Assembly: GCA_013397435.1 (NCBI GenBank)
Contig: VZRG01000158.1
Coordinates: 109,522-173,521, forward strand
DNA: 64,000 nt
Origin: Erythrocercus mccallii
Lineage: Eukaryota; Chordata; Aves; Passeriformes; Dicruridae
Direction: 5' to 3'
Shown: piece by piece, positions 1 to 13,600 of the stretch
How the letters are laid out: the number at the start of each line of letters is the position of its first letter
How positions within the stretch are numbered: position 1 is the first letter of the stretch
The notes under the pieces: generated by a model
What the model was told of the DNA's origin: nothing
What the model saw: the letters and a program-made list of their open reading frames with translations, nothing else
Database searches by the model: none
Made by a program: the position numbers and the translations under genes

Positions 1-3000
1 TTTTGTCTTTAAAACCAACTTCTCTCACTCAGACAAGGTAAATGTTTTCAGTACAGTCCATAGAAGAAAATATGTACCAGTCCAATGTGCTGCCGCTTCA
101 AGTAACGTGTCATGTTGCTCTTCTTCCAAAGATTACCACAAAGAGAGAAAACAGGTTAGGAAAACTTTTCATGCAATTTTTCAGGACAAAACCAAGCAAC
201 ATGAAGAAAAAGCTTCAATCTATATACATAAAAAAACCCCTAAAGCGGTGAGGTATAGTGTTTCATTTTGTTACCACCATTTTACACATTCAAAAACCAT
301 CTCTAAATTTTAGTGTGATAAAGATATTTCAACCCCATATCAGAAGATTTTTGATTTGAAATTTATGCCTTTGGAAACAAGATATTTCAACAACTTCAAA
401 AAAACGTTTTGAGAAATAAACAATTTGAGACAGTATTTCCAAGCAAATAGGCATGTGTTTTGCAAAATAAGTTTCTTCTAAGCCTTTTGATATTACAGAG
501 ATTGCAGATATTTCTAGTTGGAAATTGAGATTTCAGCTTAATGCTTCAGAAAAAGCAACCCGTTTGGCTTCACTGGAAAATCTGGGTAATTTTTTCTGTA
601 TCAGTAATTCTTTATCTCCTCATTTTCTTCTTTCATTTATCTTCTTCTTCAAGGCTCAGTTCGAAATTAAATTAGTGTAACTACATTGCCTCCCTCCTTA
701 TGAGTCCTGTTCAATTAATACTGGTTTGCTCTTTACTCTCGTAGCGTTTCCCAGCCCCATTTTCTCTCTCTTCTCTCTTCCCCTGCCTTTAGAGAGAGGC
801 TGGATCAGAGACAATCTCCAGAAGGAAGTCTGTGGTTTGAAACATTATGTTAAATGTTGTTCATTCATTAGGGTGATGGGGTAAGGAATGATTGTTCCTC
901 TGATGAGTATAGTGGCTTTAAGACTTTACTGAAAAGACTGTGGGTATATAATTAAGGTGGTCTTTGAAAAAAACAGAGTTTAAGTGTTTCAAAAAGTGAA
1001 ATGCATCCTCCAGCAGTGGTTCCAACCTATCCCTTTCTCTTTCCTTACTCCTGAATTATTGATTCTTATTCTCTCTCTCTCCCTACAGTAATGAAATATA
1101 TATTGGTTCAAAGTATTACACATCAATAGAGCTTCACCTCAGGGTATCCCCTGGCTTTTGATGGTCTGAACATCTGCCAGGCAGGTGCTAAATCAGGCCT
1201 CGGCTTTTCTCAGGAGGGGGAGGGCACAGAGGCTGCCCCGCTCCTGCCAGTCTCAGTGCTCTGAAGAGGAAAGGGAGGGAGAAGGGACAGCACTTCAGGT
1301 ACCCCCTCATTCCTCTCTCCTCACGGCCATCTTCCTATCCCTTTTCAATGCCTCAAGAGAGTGCTTTAGAGGTGCATCCTGCAGCTGTGGCGGGAGATGG
1401 AACTGCATCCTGGTGGTTTCCTTCAGGTAAGCATTGTGGCAGTCCCAGACAACACACTTTCAGCTTATGCCCATATCAGCTGTTTAGTTTGCATCAGGAG
1501 TGTGGTTTTAACCTGTGGATGGCCCCCACTTCACTGGCTCATGGCATAGAGATCCACAGAGGAATGAGCCTTTGTTTAGCTGATGCTTGGCCCAAAAATA
1601 CTCTCCAGTTGCCCCTCCTTGCATCCCACACCATGCAGCTACCAGCCAGTGCTCAGGCTCAGGAGCCATGGCAAAGTGTATACAGCAGAAGCAGATCTCT
1701 CTCCAGAAAAATGGAATGTGGATATCAGCTCTGTCTTTTTCATGTTATAAGTCTCTACCCACAGCATGTCTTTACCTACAAATATATCTATAGCCTTAAG
1801 TACTTCAGGAGCTTTAAAGACAACTCAGGATTGTCTTTCCCTTGAGAGCTGTTGAGTGAGGTTTTTCAGGTGACTGCAGAGGCTTTTAAATGTGGCTTAA
1901 ACTTCACAGCTTTTTTTGCACTGGCAGCCTGAGCTCCTCTCCCCCAGCAATATGTTTTAAGAGCTCCCTGTGCTGAATTTCAGAATTGCTGTGGAGGGCT
2001 CAGCATGAGCCTCTAAGCACGTGCCCCTGAACAGAACACACACATGCATACCAAAGCCAATGTTGCCGGCTGTACCTGTAGGCCAAATTTAGCCAGATTT
2101 CTCAATGCCCTTTAGTTATAGAAACATTTTCCCACTCAATGCCCTCATGCCCTCCTCAGGTATTAGAAATATCTCTTGTCCTTTCAGTCCTAAAAGTACC
2201 AGACTACCTTTTCTCAGAGGATCCTTCAGTCCTCTGGTGCCTGCTCTAGAGGGTGTTCCTTATCCCATCTCTGCAAAGGACCAGGCTTTCTCAGTATGAC
2301 ACACGTCTCAAGGATTTGTCCTGCAGACTTTACATGGGCCCACCAAGTAAATAATGTGCTTTGTGCTGGTGATTAGACAGCAAGAAGGGAAAATGCAGCA
2401 AACCTACAAATTATGACAAAGAGTTGCTATATGTGCTCCAGAGACACAAGTACCTAGTGCAAACTTTTATTAGTGATTTAGACACTAAATGTGCTGGTCA
2501 TTAATCTGTTATATTATGCTCATCACACTTTCAATAACTAGACTTCGTATTTCTCACACCTTCACAACATTTTTTCACACAAGCCTCTTTCTGCACAAAG
2601 CCCCAATGTGCCAGCACTATAAACCTGATACAGAAATAATGAATTGGCAGCAGACCTTTTGCCACTGGTAGATGAATCCTCCTCACCCTTGTATCATCTC
2701 AGATGCAATTAAATCCATGACCATAGCGTCTTGAAATCCTCACTTGCCATGTAATTTGAATTGCTGTAGTAGAGGTAAGCATGTGGAAGTCAGCTGGTTT
2801 CAGCAGTGAGATCTCAGCAGATCATGCATTCCCTGGCTGCTTTTGGCAAGCTCACACCTCAAACCATGTCACTGGATTGCATCAGTGCCATCCTAAGTGA
2901 TGAATGTCAGGTACAGAAAGCTGGCATAGCCAATACATTGCTATGAACCACAGTGTCCTCCTTACTTTGAGTATCCTCACCACTCCTCACAAAGCTGGTG

Positions 3001-6000
3001 GTTCATGTGTTAGATACTTGTGTTCTTTCACTGATGAGTGTTCCTGGGCCAAGCAGCACCAAGATAATTTCTGAAAACTGTCCTTAACAACCTTCACTCA
3101 CAGCTGTGTGCAAGCTTGTCATTGCCACTGCCTTCTTCATAGTCTTTATTTTACTAAGCAGTGGTGTGTTTACTGTGGTACTGTTTCAGCATTGCTAGGC
3201 AACAGTGGGGTTATTGGCCCATTTAATTACTCAGAAAAATAGGCAGGAATTCAATAAATGAAATGTATTCTCTTTTGATACAAAATAGAGATGCCAGCAA
3301 GTGATAATTTGTGACTTTTAAGCCAAATGTATATTCAAAGAAGGATACAGATGAAACAATTCCTTGTTGAAGAGAGGAAATGGCACTAGTGTGATAGGAA
3401 TGGAAGAAGTTTGTTCTTGAGGGAGAGTGGATTTTCTATAAACAAATGTAAAAGAAAAATTCCATGAGAATTCAAGAATAAGAAAAAGTAGAGGGAGGTA
3501 GGGAGTAAAGATGACTTTGCCTGGGCAGAGGGAGAGAAGAGCAGCTTTGTGGGGCTTGTGCAACTGGACAGGCCTGCAAACCTTTATCTGCCTCCTCCCT
3601 GTTGCCGCCATGGCCACAGCCAGTCCTCAAAGGCAGAACTAGTGTCTGCCTTTACAAACCTGTCAGCATTTCAAAATGCAGCATTTTTAAACAGCATTTA
3701 TCAAAAAGGCCAAGAAAATGCCTGAGAAGGAGAAGCACCCTGTTCCCAGAGGAGACTGAAACATGCTGAATATAGAGCATCTGTTGTTGGGAAATATGTC
3801 AGGTACTGAAACAACCTGTGAAAATCCTGGGCCCTAAAGGCCAACACAACCCAGGTTTCCATTACATTCAGCAAAATGCCTTTGGATTATTTTACAGGCA
3901 TGACTGAGTACAGGCATTGCCTCTACACTTTTGAGCCCAGGGATCACTTGGTTCAGGAAGTGATTACAGTAGCTTGGGTGATGGATGCTGCTTCCTGTGA
4001 CTGATCTCAGAAATGTAAAAAAAAAAAAATCACTGCCCTTGGAGGAATAAATCTGAATGTCAGCTTGCTGTTGGTGTAAGTGAAACAAATCTTTGTCAAA
4101 AAGCTGTCCACAGTGAAAGAAGTCCATTATAGAGGGCAAATGGAGGTAATTAGCAATCTGGCATGGGAATAGACAGGTTACAGGTTATCTGTCTCAGATA
4201 ATATGTCCATAGAAATTCATTGACTTGATGGTATTGCCAAAGGGATGTACCTGTGCAGACTTCAGGATATTCCTTTCATTACAGCTACGGAGGCTCAGAC
4301 AAAAATCTGCACTAGTAAGGCTACAAGAAAATATCTCTATCATTTTATTATTAGTACTGACACCACTCTTCCCTCAAGACCCTCTACCCTGAGGATGAAA
4401 GTCTTTTCTGTCAGAAGTGGAAAGGAGATTGCTGGTAAGCTGTGATGGGTTAAAAAGCTCCACATGTCATCTCAGCTGCTGTGTCATTTTCCCCTGACGA
4501 GAACAGTTCTATTAAGTTGGATGTGGTGATCCATGACTTCTTGGTGAAGCTATGCCTTTTACTAAAATACCTTCTCTCTTTTCATGTCACTTACAGAGTG
4601 ATTCCATTTTAACGAGGTATATTTTGTTCTGCTTTGTGGACAGCACCAAGCTGCACAAGGCAACACAACATTTTGTAAGGCAAGACAAAGGGTGCAAGCT
4701 CCTGGTCAGGGCTGAGCATTTCATATGACTCATTTTTTTTGGACCTCACCTACCACTCCCCAAGGAGCATATCCTCTGGAAGCATCAGAAGCAGCAGTTC
4801 ACTAACATCTGCCTGCAATGGAGCAATAAACCCTTAAAAACAAAAGTGACATCACCACCCTATGACAAAAATAAGGTTCTGTCCATGATTTTTGAACTGA
4901 TGAGGCAGCCACTGCTCTCTGATCTTGCTGCTCGGTATCATGCTTGATGTGCTGTCAGCTAATCAGAATCAGTGCTGTGAACTTGCCTTGCAAGTTAGCA
5001 AAACCCATATGTGATATATCCACAGGCCTGTAGGTGCAAGCAATTTAAATCAGATGTTCCTAGGGGTCCTGGAGGCTGGCTTTAGTACAGACAGGGCAGA
5101 GAGAGCAGGAGAAGCTGCCTTACCTCCTGCAGGCACCCCTGCAGTAGATCAGGCACCCACTCTTCCCACAGTCTGTTCTTTCCACTGAAAATTTCACAGG
5201 TGGCTTTGCACGTATTCACTATTGCACTAGAAAGAATTTTGTAACCACATTTCCCAAAAAAATATACCCAGCCCTCTGCTCTCATTCAGGAGCTGATAGT
5301 GAAATAGGTTGTAACCTTGTAACCCTGATGTGGGTATCTATAGGACAAGATACTTATAGTTATACTATACTCATAGTTAGAAGATGCCCTTTCAAATTAT
5401 GACATTTTAGCTCTTTACACGCTGAGCCACGAGAGCCTGGTGTGTGGCCTCTCCGTGCAGTCATGGTGCAGCTTGGGGCTGTGTGTGAAGCAGGGTGGGT
5501 GCAAGGATCCTGGCTGCAAGAGTTGCCCTCATGCTTGACAACTTATTCCTCCTCTCCACAACCCTTCAGGTGCATTTATCTGAGTTTATGGTGGATTGCA
5601 GCCCCTTGCTCCAGCACTGCTGGGCACCATGCTGGAGATGGGGCCAGTAGGAAGAATGGTTGGCAACCCCAGGAGCTGCCATGAATCTGCTAGTCCTGGT
5701 TTTAACTATTGTAGAAGTGTTGAGATGAAGCAGATGTGACTGTGCTTACGCAGTGTAAGGATCCCAGCTTTCTCCAGAGAATCTCTGGCAAAGGGACAGA
5801 AAGTGTTCTAATACTAAGTTTTTGTGGGGAATCAGCAAGGACACCCATAAGCTCTTTGTTCCATTGCGGTGCCTGCATTGGAACACACGTTTTGCATTGG
5901 AGCGAGAGCAGTTTTGCCACAGGTACCAACAATGTGTACTGTGCTGCTCTTGGGCATTTTCTCATTCAAGTCTGGCAGCCTGGAACAGAGCACCAAATGT

Positions 6001-7711
6001 AATGTATGAAGTAAAACCTGCTTGAAAATTGTCAAGAGAAAACCTGTTGAAATGACCTGTTAAAGCTATGTGGATTTTCTTGTGGCAGAAATGGTGCTTT
6101 CTTTCTCTTTCTGGCTTATAGGAAGTGACAGGAAATTTTGTTGAACTGTGTGAGCATCTAATTTATTTGTTTCGTTTCTTATATTTCTGCTCTGAGATCC
6201 ATTTTCTCATGAGATGAGGCAGGCCCTGTTAGGCTAGATGTTGTAAAGGATGGATGCACCAGGAGGCTTGAGCCTCACTCTGTAGCTCATCCAGGTTGAA
6301 AGATGAAAGGCTGACAATAGCATATACTGCACGATACCAACCTCTTAAGAGGCACTTACAAGAGAGCTGGAGATCAGGTCTCTAGGAATTAAAATTCTAT
6401 GTGCCCTGCCATTGTGAAAAGCACTGAGGTTTTGTTTAATTTGCCTTTACAAATATATCTCTTCCTACCATTATTTCCTACTGCACCGTTGCTGGGGGGG
6501 GGCTGGACGGGGGTGGACTGATCCAGCAATTCTGCCAACAAGGAGCATGGCACCCACCAAAACAGGGCAGGATAACGGGAACAGCAGCAGTACATCAAAT
6601 ACAGTGAGGGATGGGCAAAAAGGAGGGCTTGGTCACCACATCAGCAGTGGTTTCATTATTCAGAAAAACTGGTTCCTCCCACAAAGTTGAAGAAATGACT
6701 GGAAAATTGTTTTCTTGTAAAACCAGGATGTATTATGAACTAGTCAGGACAGTAAAGGCAAGTAATTTTTGTTCAGGTGTCCCCTTCTTCAGACCTCTGC
6801 AAATACTATGGTTTGGGATTGGCAGCTGCCCTTAGGGGGAATATGCAGGGGCAGATGAAGTTGGTGATAATTCTGAACCCTAGGAAAAAGTTTCATCTTC
6901 CCATTTTGTGTTACCTGCACATAGATGAGACCACTGTGTACTAGATAAAATATTATTTTGTTGCGTGCAGTTGTTCAGTGGTTCATTCTCTGTAAAGAGA
7001 ATGAGTCTCAGGGTAAATGCAGAAGGCACACTCCTGTGGATCAAGTTGTCTTACTTAAATACAGAAAAACAAGGATATGCCTCCTGAAAAGACAAAGGAA
7101 TCACACTGTTTGTAATTCATTGCTGCTGTATATATTTCAAGTGGTGCCTGTACTTGTAGAGTTTTCCAGAAAAAAAATTACTTTCTGAGATACCAAGTAC
7201 CAAGCACCAGGCAATTTCATTTTTAATAATTTCCTTCCCCAACATCTTGTATATAGATGCTATTTCTTCTGAATCCTATATACTGATTTTTTTGCCAACT
7301 CTTTACCTCAAGTATTTGAAGGACTGCAGGTTCATATCTTGGTCACAACAGAAACTGCGTGGTTATTTCTCATCTAAAAATGTGAACTATCCAAGGAGTA
7401 TTTTCTGTTGGCATAGTTCAGGCACCCAGGTCACTATAGTCTTGGATTACCCACACTTCTTCCAACATAGCCTTAGTTGGCTCAGATACTGTTGATGCAG
7501 ACACTTTAGTCTAAGTAGGAGCAGTATGGATAGAGCCCTCTTTCTTCCCTCACAGCAAACTGTAAATCAGACTCCCATGGTGCTCAAGCAGTGACATTGC
7601 ATGCTGCAGCTCAGTTTCTGTTGAAGCTTTCCATTGATGCTTTAAGTTTTAGCTTTTATGTTTTTCAGATTCTGTGCTACCTAGCTGTATAGTTCTGAGC
7701 CTCATATTAAG
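1..7711. other. Non-coding DNA, inferred NPSR1 intron
   Basis: This stretch is inferred to be part of the intron after the recognised NPSR1 exon, since that gene reads right to left. All open frames are short and none resembles a known protein. I see no clear interspersed repeat, only small simple-sequence tracts and a G-rich tract near 6494. A minus-strand segment at 5124-5184 has exon-like splice signals but does not match the next NPSR1 exon. Confidence 0.55.
6494..6517 (+). repeat. G-rich tract, possible G-quadruplex
   Basis: A run of nine G is followed by ctggacggggg and then tgg. The long run plus the later G5 could supply four G-tracts with short loops. This is the most G-rich spot in the otherwise AT-rich left third of the window. 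It has no associated gene feature and may simply be low-complexity sequence. Confidence 0.5.
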
Positions 7712-8094
7712 TGCTAGTGAGCTCCCTTCACAGAGTAGGTAGACGAAACAAATCCTTTTCCTGCTCAGGACCAAGGACAATGAGTACAGCTTTCAGGCCC
7801 AAAAGCATAAACAACAGTGGACTGAAGAGAGAAACTAGAAGGATGAGACCTCACAACCTGAAGCTGCAATTGGACAATTAAACCCCAATATGCAAATGGA
7901 CCAAAACTTATAAAAGTATAAGACCTCATGACCAGTTGTCCATTTTTGTGACCATTTTAAGTCTACCTTAGGTGTAGCCCTGGTCAGGCTCTTGCCCTGC
8001 CCAAGGTGTACCCTTAAAGGCCTTTCAATAAGTATTTACTTTATTCTCTAGCTCTGTTTAGTCTCTGTTTCAGGTCAGCCTTCCCAAGGCATCA
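7712..8094 (+). mobile_element. ERV-type LTR, solo copy
   Basis: The segment has LTR architecture on the plus strand. A TATA-like ttataaaag lies near 7909. A polyadenylation-like caataagta lies near 8026. The right edge is a conserved stretch, ggtcagccttcccaaggc, ending atca at 8094. I recognise this 3' end and the middle part (accagttgtccatttttgtgacc) from passerine LTR families. The left edge at the TG of 7712 is a guess. I see no clean target-site duplication and no primer-binding site or internal ERV region, so it reads as an old solo LTR. The family name is not assigned. Confidence 0.7.
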
Positions 8095-9513
8095 CCATTA
8101 CAGAATAAAAGAATAGTGTTCATTGTCATTTTCATATCTGCTTTGTCCCCCCTGGTGTTTGCTCATAGCATGAACAAAAAGCACACTGGTAAGTTCTACT
8201 GGAGAATTCCCACATAAAATCATCATGTGGAAAAGGTAGATCAGGCAAACACACACTGAGCTGTTTTCCATTAAATATGCTGCAGTGCCAGAACAGGCTG
8301 AAAATTCATTACGTGTGGTCTGGATCTCAGTCCTGTAATTGAGCTGAACATGGCCAAAATGGACTTCTAAGCATTTGGTCTTAATAAAGCAACTAAGTCT
8401 CTGTAACGCCACATGATATCTTTGACCTGAATTCCATAAATCCTGTTAATCATTCATAAACATTTGGTAACTAGCTAGGCAATGGAGTTAAAGTAAGTGA
8501 TTGTCCAGAGAAAACCTCTAAAACACATGAACATGAGTTGAACATACTGACAGGTGATGAACAACCACGTGAAAATGTTGGATGCATTTTCCTACAGTCC
8601 TTTGCAAAGATGGGTAAAGGGAAATGTGTCAGTGTTATTGTTAGTGACACAAAGACGATCTAAGTAAATAAATATCATTGCTTTAATATGCAAGAGAGGA
8701 ATAGAAAACCCCTGATCTTCTTAATGTAACTTTAGTGCATGCAAAGGCTATTTCCAGAATAATTTCTGTTTGACTGCAGCTAGATGTGCTGCAGTACAGA
8801 CAACAGACTAAAAGGTGCTAATGATGTATTTGTACTTTTGATGTCAAAAGTTTAAAGTCATGTCTTTTAATGGGAGCTAATGAGAACCTAAGTGATGATT
8901 CCAAGTAAAGGAGAGTCATTATGGCTGTGTTGTTGGCAGCAGCACGCTTGTGCAGTCCTGTTTCTTAGCACTTACTGCCTGGTACATGAAGAAGCCAGGT
9001 AGAAAACTCCACACACCTACCTATATTTAACAATAGAAGTCAAACACTCATGTAGAGTAACTGTAAAATAAATATCAGGTGGCAATCCTGCCTGGATACC
9101 CATCAGGGAATCAAACAGCAATCCATAAAATTTAGAGGTAATGTTTTCCAGGTAATTCAGAAAGAAATCCATTTCCTCCCTTCATGCTGAATTGTTGGAC
9201 CCAAAGGATTATACAATTTATCTGCCAAGCACCTTTTATTAAAAACAAAACCAAAAACAAACATAACGCAACTGTCATTAGGATTTGAATGTCTGAAACA
9301 GGCTGAAGATAGGAAAACCATAATCAGTCCTTCAGGACCACATAACAATTCTGTAGCTGTCAAAACAAGAATTAAGGCTTCCTATAAACTGACATAAATT
9401 GGCACAGCAAAAGCTGACTGCTGCTGATGTAGAAAATGCATGGTTCATTTCATTGACTGTCAAGTCTATCTACAAAACATATTCAGGGCCACCATTGGGC
9501 CACAGGATATACA

Positions 9514-9555
9514 ATCAAAATAACCTTCCTAAGGTTATCAAAATAACCTTCCTAA
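9514..9555. repeat. Tandem duplication, 23-base period
   Basis: The 19-base string atcaaaataaccttcctaa occurs at 9514-9532 and again, identical, at 9537-9555. The period is 23 bases and there are about 1.8 copies. Perfect identity suggests a recent local slippage or duplication event. Confidence 0.9.
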
Positions 9556-10570
9556 ACCATCCTCAAGTCTGGTTTTGCACTGGAGCCCCATAGAAAACCC
9601 CAAGTTGACCTCCTGCCCTTCATGTTTCCCTGTGCCTCACTACATGCAACAAGAATAAAACCCCACCTGTTCTTGCACTCTGCCTTGTTTGAAAAATGTG
9701 GTGTTTTGAAGAAAGTAATTTATGAAAAGATTCATTAAACTGGACCATTGTTTTTCCAGCCAGACTTAGAGCTGCTGCTGCTCTGTTTTCCCAAACTGTG
9801 TTACAGATCTGGATAAAAGCTGTGCCTATGCCTCCCACACACCACGTCTGGACTGTGGCACAGTTCAGGTCCATCAGCATGGAGCTGATACATGAGATGT
9901 TGTCAGTGTGGCCAAGTCAGACCTCTCTGACAGCACTGGATGTAGACATTCCCTGGCTTCCCAAAGGGTTCAACCTGAGACTGACATGAGGGCACAAAAA
10001 ACCTCCAAGACCTACACAGAACTTTGCTGTAATGGAGTCAAAGTTCCCCACCAGTGTAAAAAGTATTTGGATTTCATCTATATTTTATTTTAAGGGCTCA
10101 GCCAGTCAGCCAGGAGCTGTGTCAAGGTTGCAATCACAACCCAAAATTGAAACTTCAGCATGCTAAAATCGTAAAAGACATTAGTTTTTTTCAAAATTTC
10201 TGGCCTCTTCTCCTGACCAAAAATGCATGAGCGTCTTTGAGATTAATAACTAGATATTTGGATTTTCCCTGCAGGTAATTCACTGAGATTTGATTGATTC
10301 ACTATAAAGAGTATAAACAACTACTCTAATTTGAAAGCTAAAATCAATTGACTTGTGCCTTTTCCTGATCCTGTCAGTCAACATCCTAGCAAAGTACTAT
10401 TGAAATTGGAATGTCTTCCCAAGTGATGAATGAATATGTAGTTTTGTGTTTATTTACAATTCACACCAAAAATGTAACTGGGTAAAAATTCATAAAGATC
10501 CAAGTATGTTTATCTACATCTGAAGCAATGAATGGTCAAGAAAGGGATGTGAGTATTTTTACAAACATCT

Positions 10571-10632
10571 GAGAATCACAGAATTATTTAGGTTGGCAAC
10601 AATCTTTGTGAGGAATAAATAACATAATCAAC
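10571..10632 (-). mobile_element. CR1 LINE 3' end scrap, reverse orientation
   Basis: The plus strand reads gagaatcacagaattattta followed by ggttggcaacaatctttgtg. This is a diverged reverse complement of the CR1 3' terminus, whose usual end is ...aacctaaatgattctgtgattct. Only about 60 bases are recognisable, and the 5' side is either truncated or too diverged to follow. Confidence 0.6.
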
Positions 10633-13600
10633 AGACTTCATAAATTCAGCAATATGGAGAATTTATAACCACTATAATTTCAAGAACATTTTCTGCAAGG
10701 CACAAAAAATGTATTGTGGAAATATTGTTAGCTGGAAACAATGCTAACCTACCAAAGCACTCATATTGAAAATGTATTTGGTGTACCAATAGGAGTGTTT
10801 AAGGATTTGGAAATAGAGTTGAAAATGCAAAACCCTGTCTTGCAGGAGTCCATTCATTTGTGACATTTCAGAATGTTCAAATTAGTCTTGAGCAAGAGCA
10901 ATACATTTTGTTTGTGATAGTATCTGCACACAAAGAGATCCAATAGAAGAACTCAAACCCATTTCCTTTTACAGATCCTTTCAAATTCACATTGACATTA
11001 TAAACTGTGTAAGTGGAGCACAGAGGTATTTCAAAGCATACCTCCAAGGGGCATGGTTTTGGAAGCATGGCTTTGTTTTTACGACGATCTTGTTGAATCG
11101 ATTTTTTCCAGTCTATTTCTATTAGCTGGGTAGAGGATTCACAGAAATGCAATTATGTATTGTAATTTGACTTTGATCACAGTAATTTTCTTTCTTGTGT
11201 CTCCCAAGCAGTCTTCTAGAAACTACAACAGTAATGGTATGCAGCAGTGGATATTAAACTGCTTGCAAGCCACTCAGGCAGCTCATAAAAACATTATTAA
11301 AAGGCAAATGTCCTTTGTGCTCATAACTTCTAAACTACACAAGCTGAAGTGCCTTAATACTTCTAGTGCATTGTAATATAGTGAGATGTGCTCTCTTGGA
11401 GTTGATGTCTTGGCTTTCCAGCTGACAGTTTTTTCTCTCCTTCCAGTCACCGTGGTTTGGTTTGACTCTCACCCTCCCTCCAGTTCAAGAAGTCAGGAGT
11501 CTGAGCGTGGTTTGCCAGGAAGCTCAGTGACTGGCAGGTGGCACATACATTCTTCCTGGAGTAATCTCATGTCCTCCAGAAGGAACCTTTTCAGAGCATC
11601 CTGAACCATTTCCTTTCTACTAATGGGTGTTCTCCCAAATCATGGAGGCTCTAGAGATGCCCAGTCCTGCAAAGGTGCTTTGGCTCACCTGCTAATGTGA
11701 ATCTGCTCCCCAGGTGAGAGTTCTGGGAGACTTGCGCAGGCCACAGAGGGTAAGGGTGTTTTCTGTGCCCACATGCTGTGTGTGCTTTACCAGGTAGAAT
11801 AATAAAGGAACTATTTTAAAGATAATCCTGATGTTCACTGAGAAAGTGACACAGTGCTTTATTTTCTGGTTGCATTAAATAGCAACCTTCCCATCTCCCA
11901 AGGTCACCCCTTGGCTGGCAACATCCATATGAGATGTTTGAGACATGGATTTTCTCCTTTACCTGAAGAATTGGGAGCATATCTGAGGATATTCTTTCTC
12001 TCAAAATCAGAACCTGTGCAGGTGACCTGGAGCTTTCCCCAGAAAGAGAAGAGCCAACAAGACTTGCTGTAGAGTTTGACTGCTGAATAAGTATTGCTAA
12101 TTCTTATAGTGTGCTGGAGAATTCTTCTATCATTTTTTATTTTCTTTAAGTGTTGGTGTTATTATCTTCATCTTTTTTCTATCTTGCTTAGTTCTTTTGT
12201 AAACTAAACATTAGCTTTATACTGTCTACAGGGTCCAGGTTCTGTGGCCTCAAGAAATATTTCTGCAAATTTCAGTTTAAAAGGATGCAGGATATGTTGG
12301 AACATCTAAGACCTTCACACAGACAATAGGCACCATTCTAGTCAGTATCAAATTGTCAACATATGATTTATTTTTTGAGTTGGCCTCAAGATCTTCACCC
12401 CAAGTAACAATTTCTCTATTGGCTCATGATTTCTACTAAAATGTCGATATTGAACTGCTTGCAACCCACTGAAACTGGCTGAAATTACTGTCCCTTCTGG
12501 TGTATTTTGATGTATTAGGGACTCCCCTTTAATAGTGAGTAAACTATTAGTTTATTCAATTCATGTACTGCCTTCATTTCCTCTTCTCCACTGCTCCCCT
12601 CCCCATCCTCCACTTCCAGCTCTGAATGTAGATAGTTGATTTGGATAACTTTGGTCTAGATAGGAGTGTGAATGCTCCTCCCAAAAAGAGCGCTTGAAAG
12701 TTACTTTCGGTGGTGGAGTTTATGCCTCCACTATAACCAAAAGAAATTAGTAGGCAGAGGGTTGAAATTCAGTTTTACGTATACAAATTGTTTCATGCTT
12801 CATGCCTTTGGACATGGTATGCACTTACAGTAAGATAAATTCAGAGCGCAAAACATGGTTTAATGCCATTACTGATAGAAAATTTGTACTCAAGGCAGTA
12901 TATACGTGCTTTTCCCTGTCCCAGACACAGTGTAAAACAATTCCATGCTGATCTCCATCAACCATCCCTTTTCTCCAATGCCTCAGAAGATGGCCAACAC
13001 TGAGCTCTGTATCACTTGTTCTACAACCAGGTCCCAGTAAGCTGAGGTGCTACATGCCCACACTACTCAAAAACATCTGTTTTAACAAGCATTCGGTAGA
13101 CATGTAGCAGCCTTTGAGAAATACCTCAGGGGTGCAAAAAAGTGCTCTAATTTGAACAAACACAGTTGGTTTATTTACTGCACAGAAGGCAAACTGGAAT
13201 TTGGGAGGCACTGGATGAGTCCCACATTGTGGTGTCCCTTTGAACCTGGTAAGCTGTAAGTACCAGCATACCCATGCAGAGAGACTCAGAGATGGTCTTC
13301 ACTTACAGCCAGATTGCAAAAGCACAGGATACATAAATGATTTGTTTGTCTAAGAAATTTCAGTGTTTGAGAGAGAAGATTTTATAGCATATCATGAGAG
13401 GACACTTCAGAGAAACTAGGTTGATATGCAACTGATGTTGTCACTTATTAATATTAGATTAGACACCCTAGCAAAGCAAGGATTTCAGGTGAGTAGTTTT
13501 ATCACTGTGCTGTCTTTTGTGCATTAAAGTTTCATTAGAGTTTCTGTCTTAGAGCAATCAGATTTGCTGCTAATACCTCTTTGACACAAAGAAACTTATT

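Noticed and set aside
1348..1845. 165-codon plus-strand open frame in a G+C-richer patch, the longest frame in the window
   Set aside because: The translation shows no domain or family resemblance, and a frame of this length can arise by chance in 64 kb of moderately G+C-rich non-coding DNA.
3781..3830. Minus-strand RIFTG string, considered as the WRFTGD motif of NPSR1 exon 3
   Set aside because: The preceding Trp and the following GDF are missing and a stop follows within a few codons.
5124..5184. Exon-like minus-strand segment (tttcag acceptor, GCAGGAG|gtaagg donor), considered as the next NPSR1 exon
   Set aside because: It is 61 nt long, and the frame set by the previous exon does not resemble receptor helix 2 or loop sequence. 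Probably a chance splice pair.
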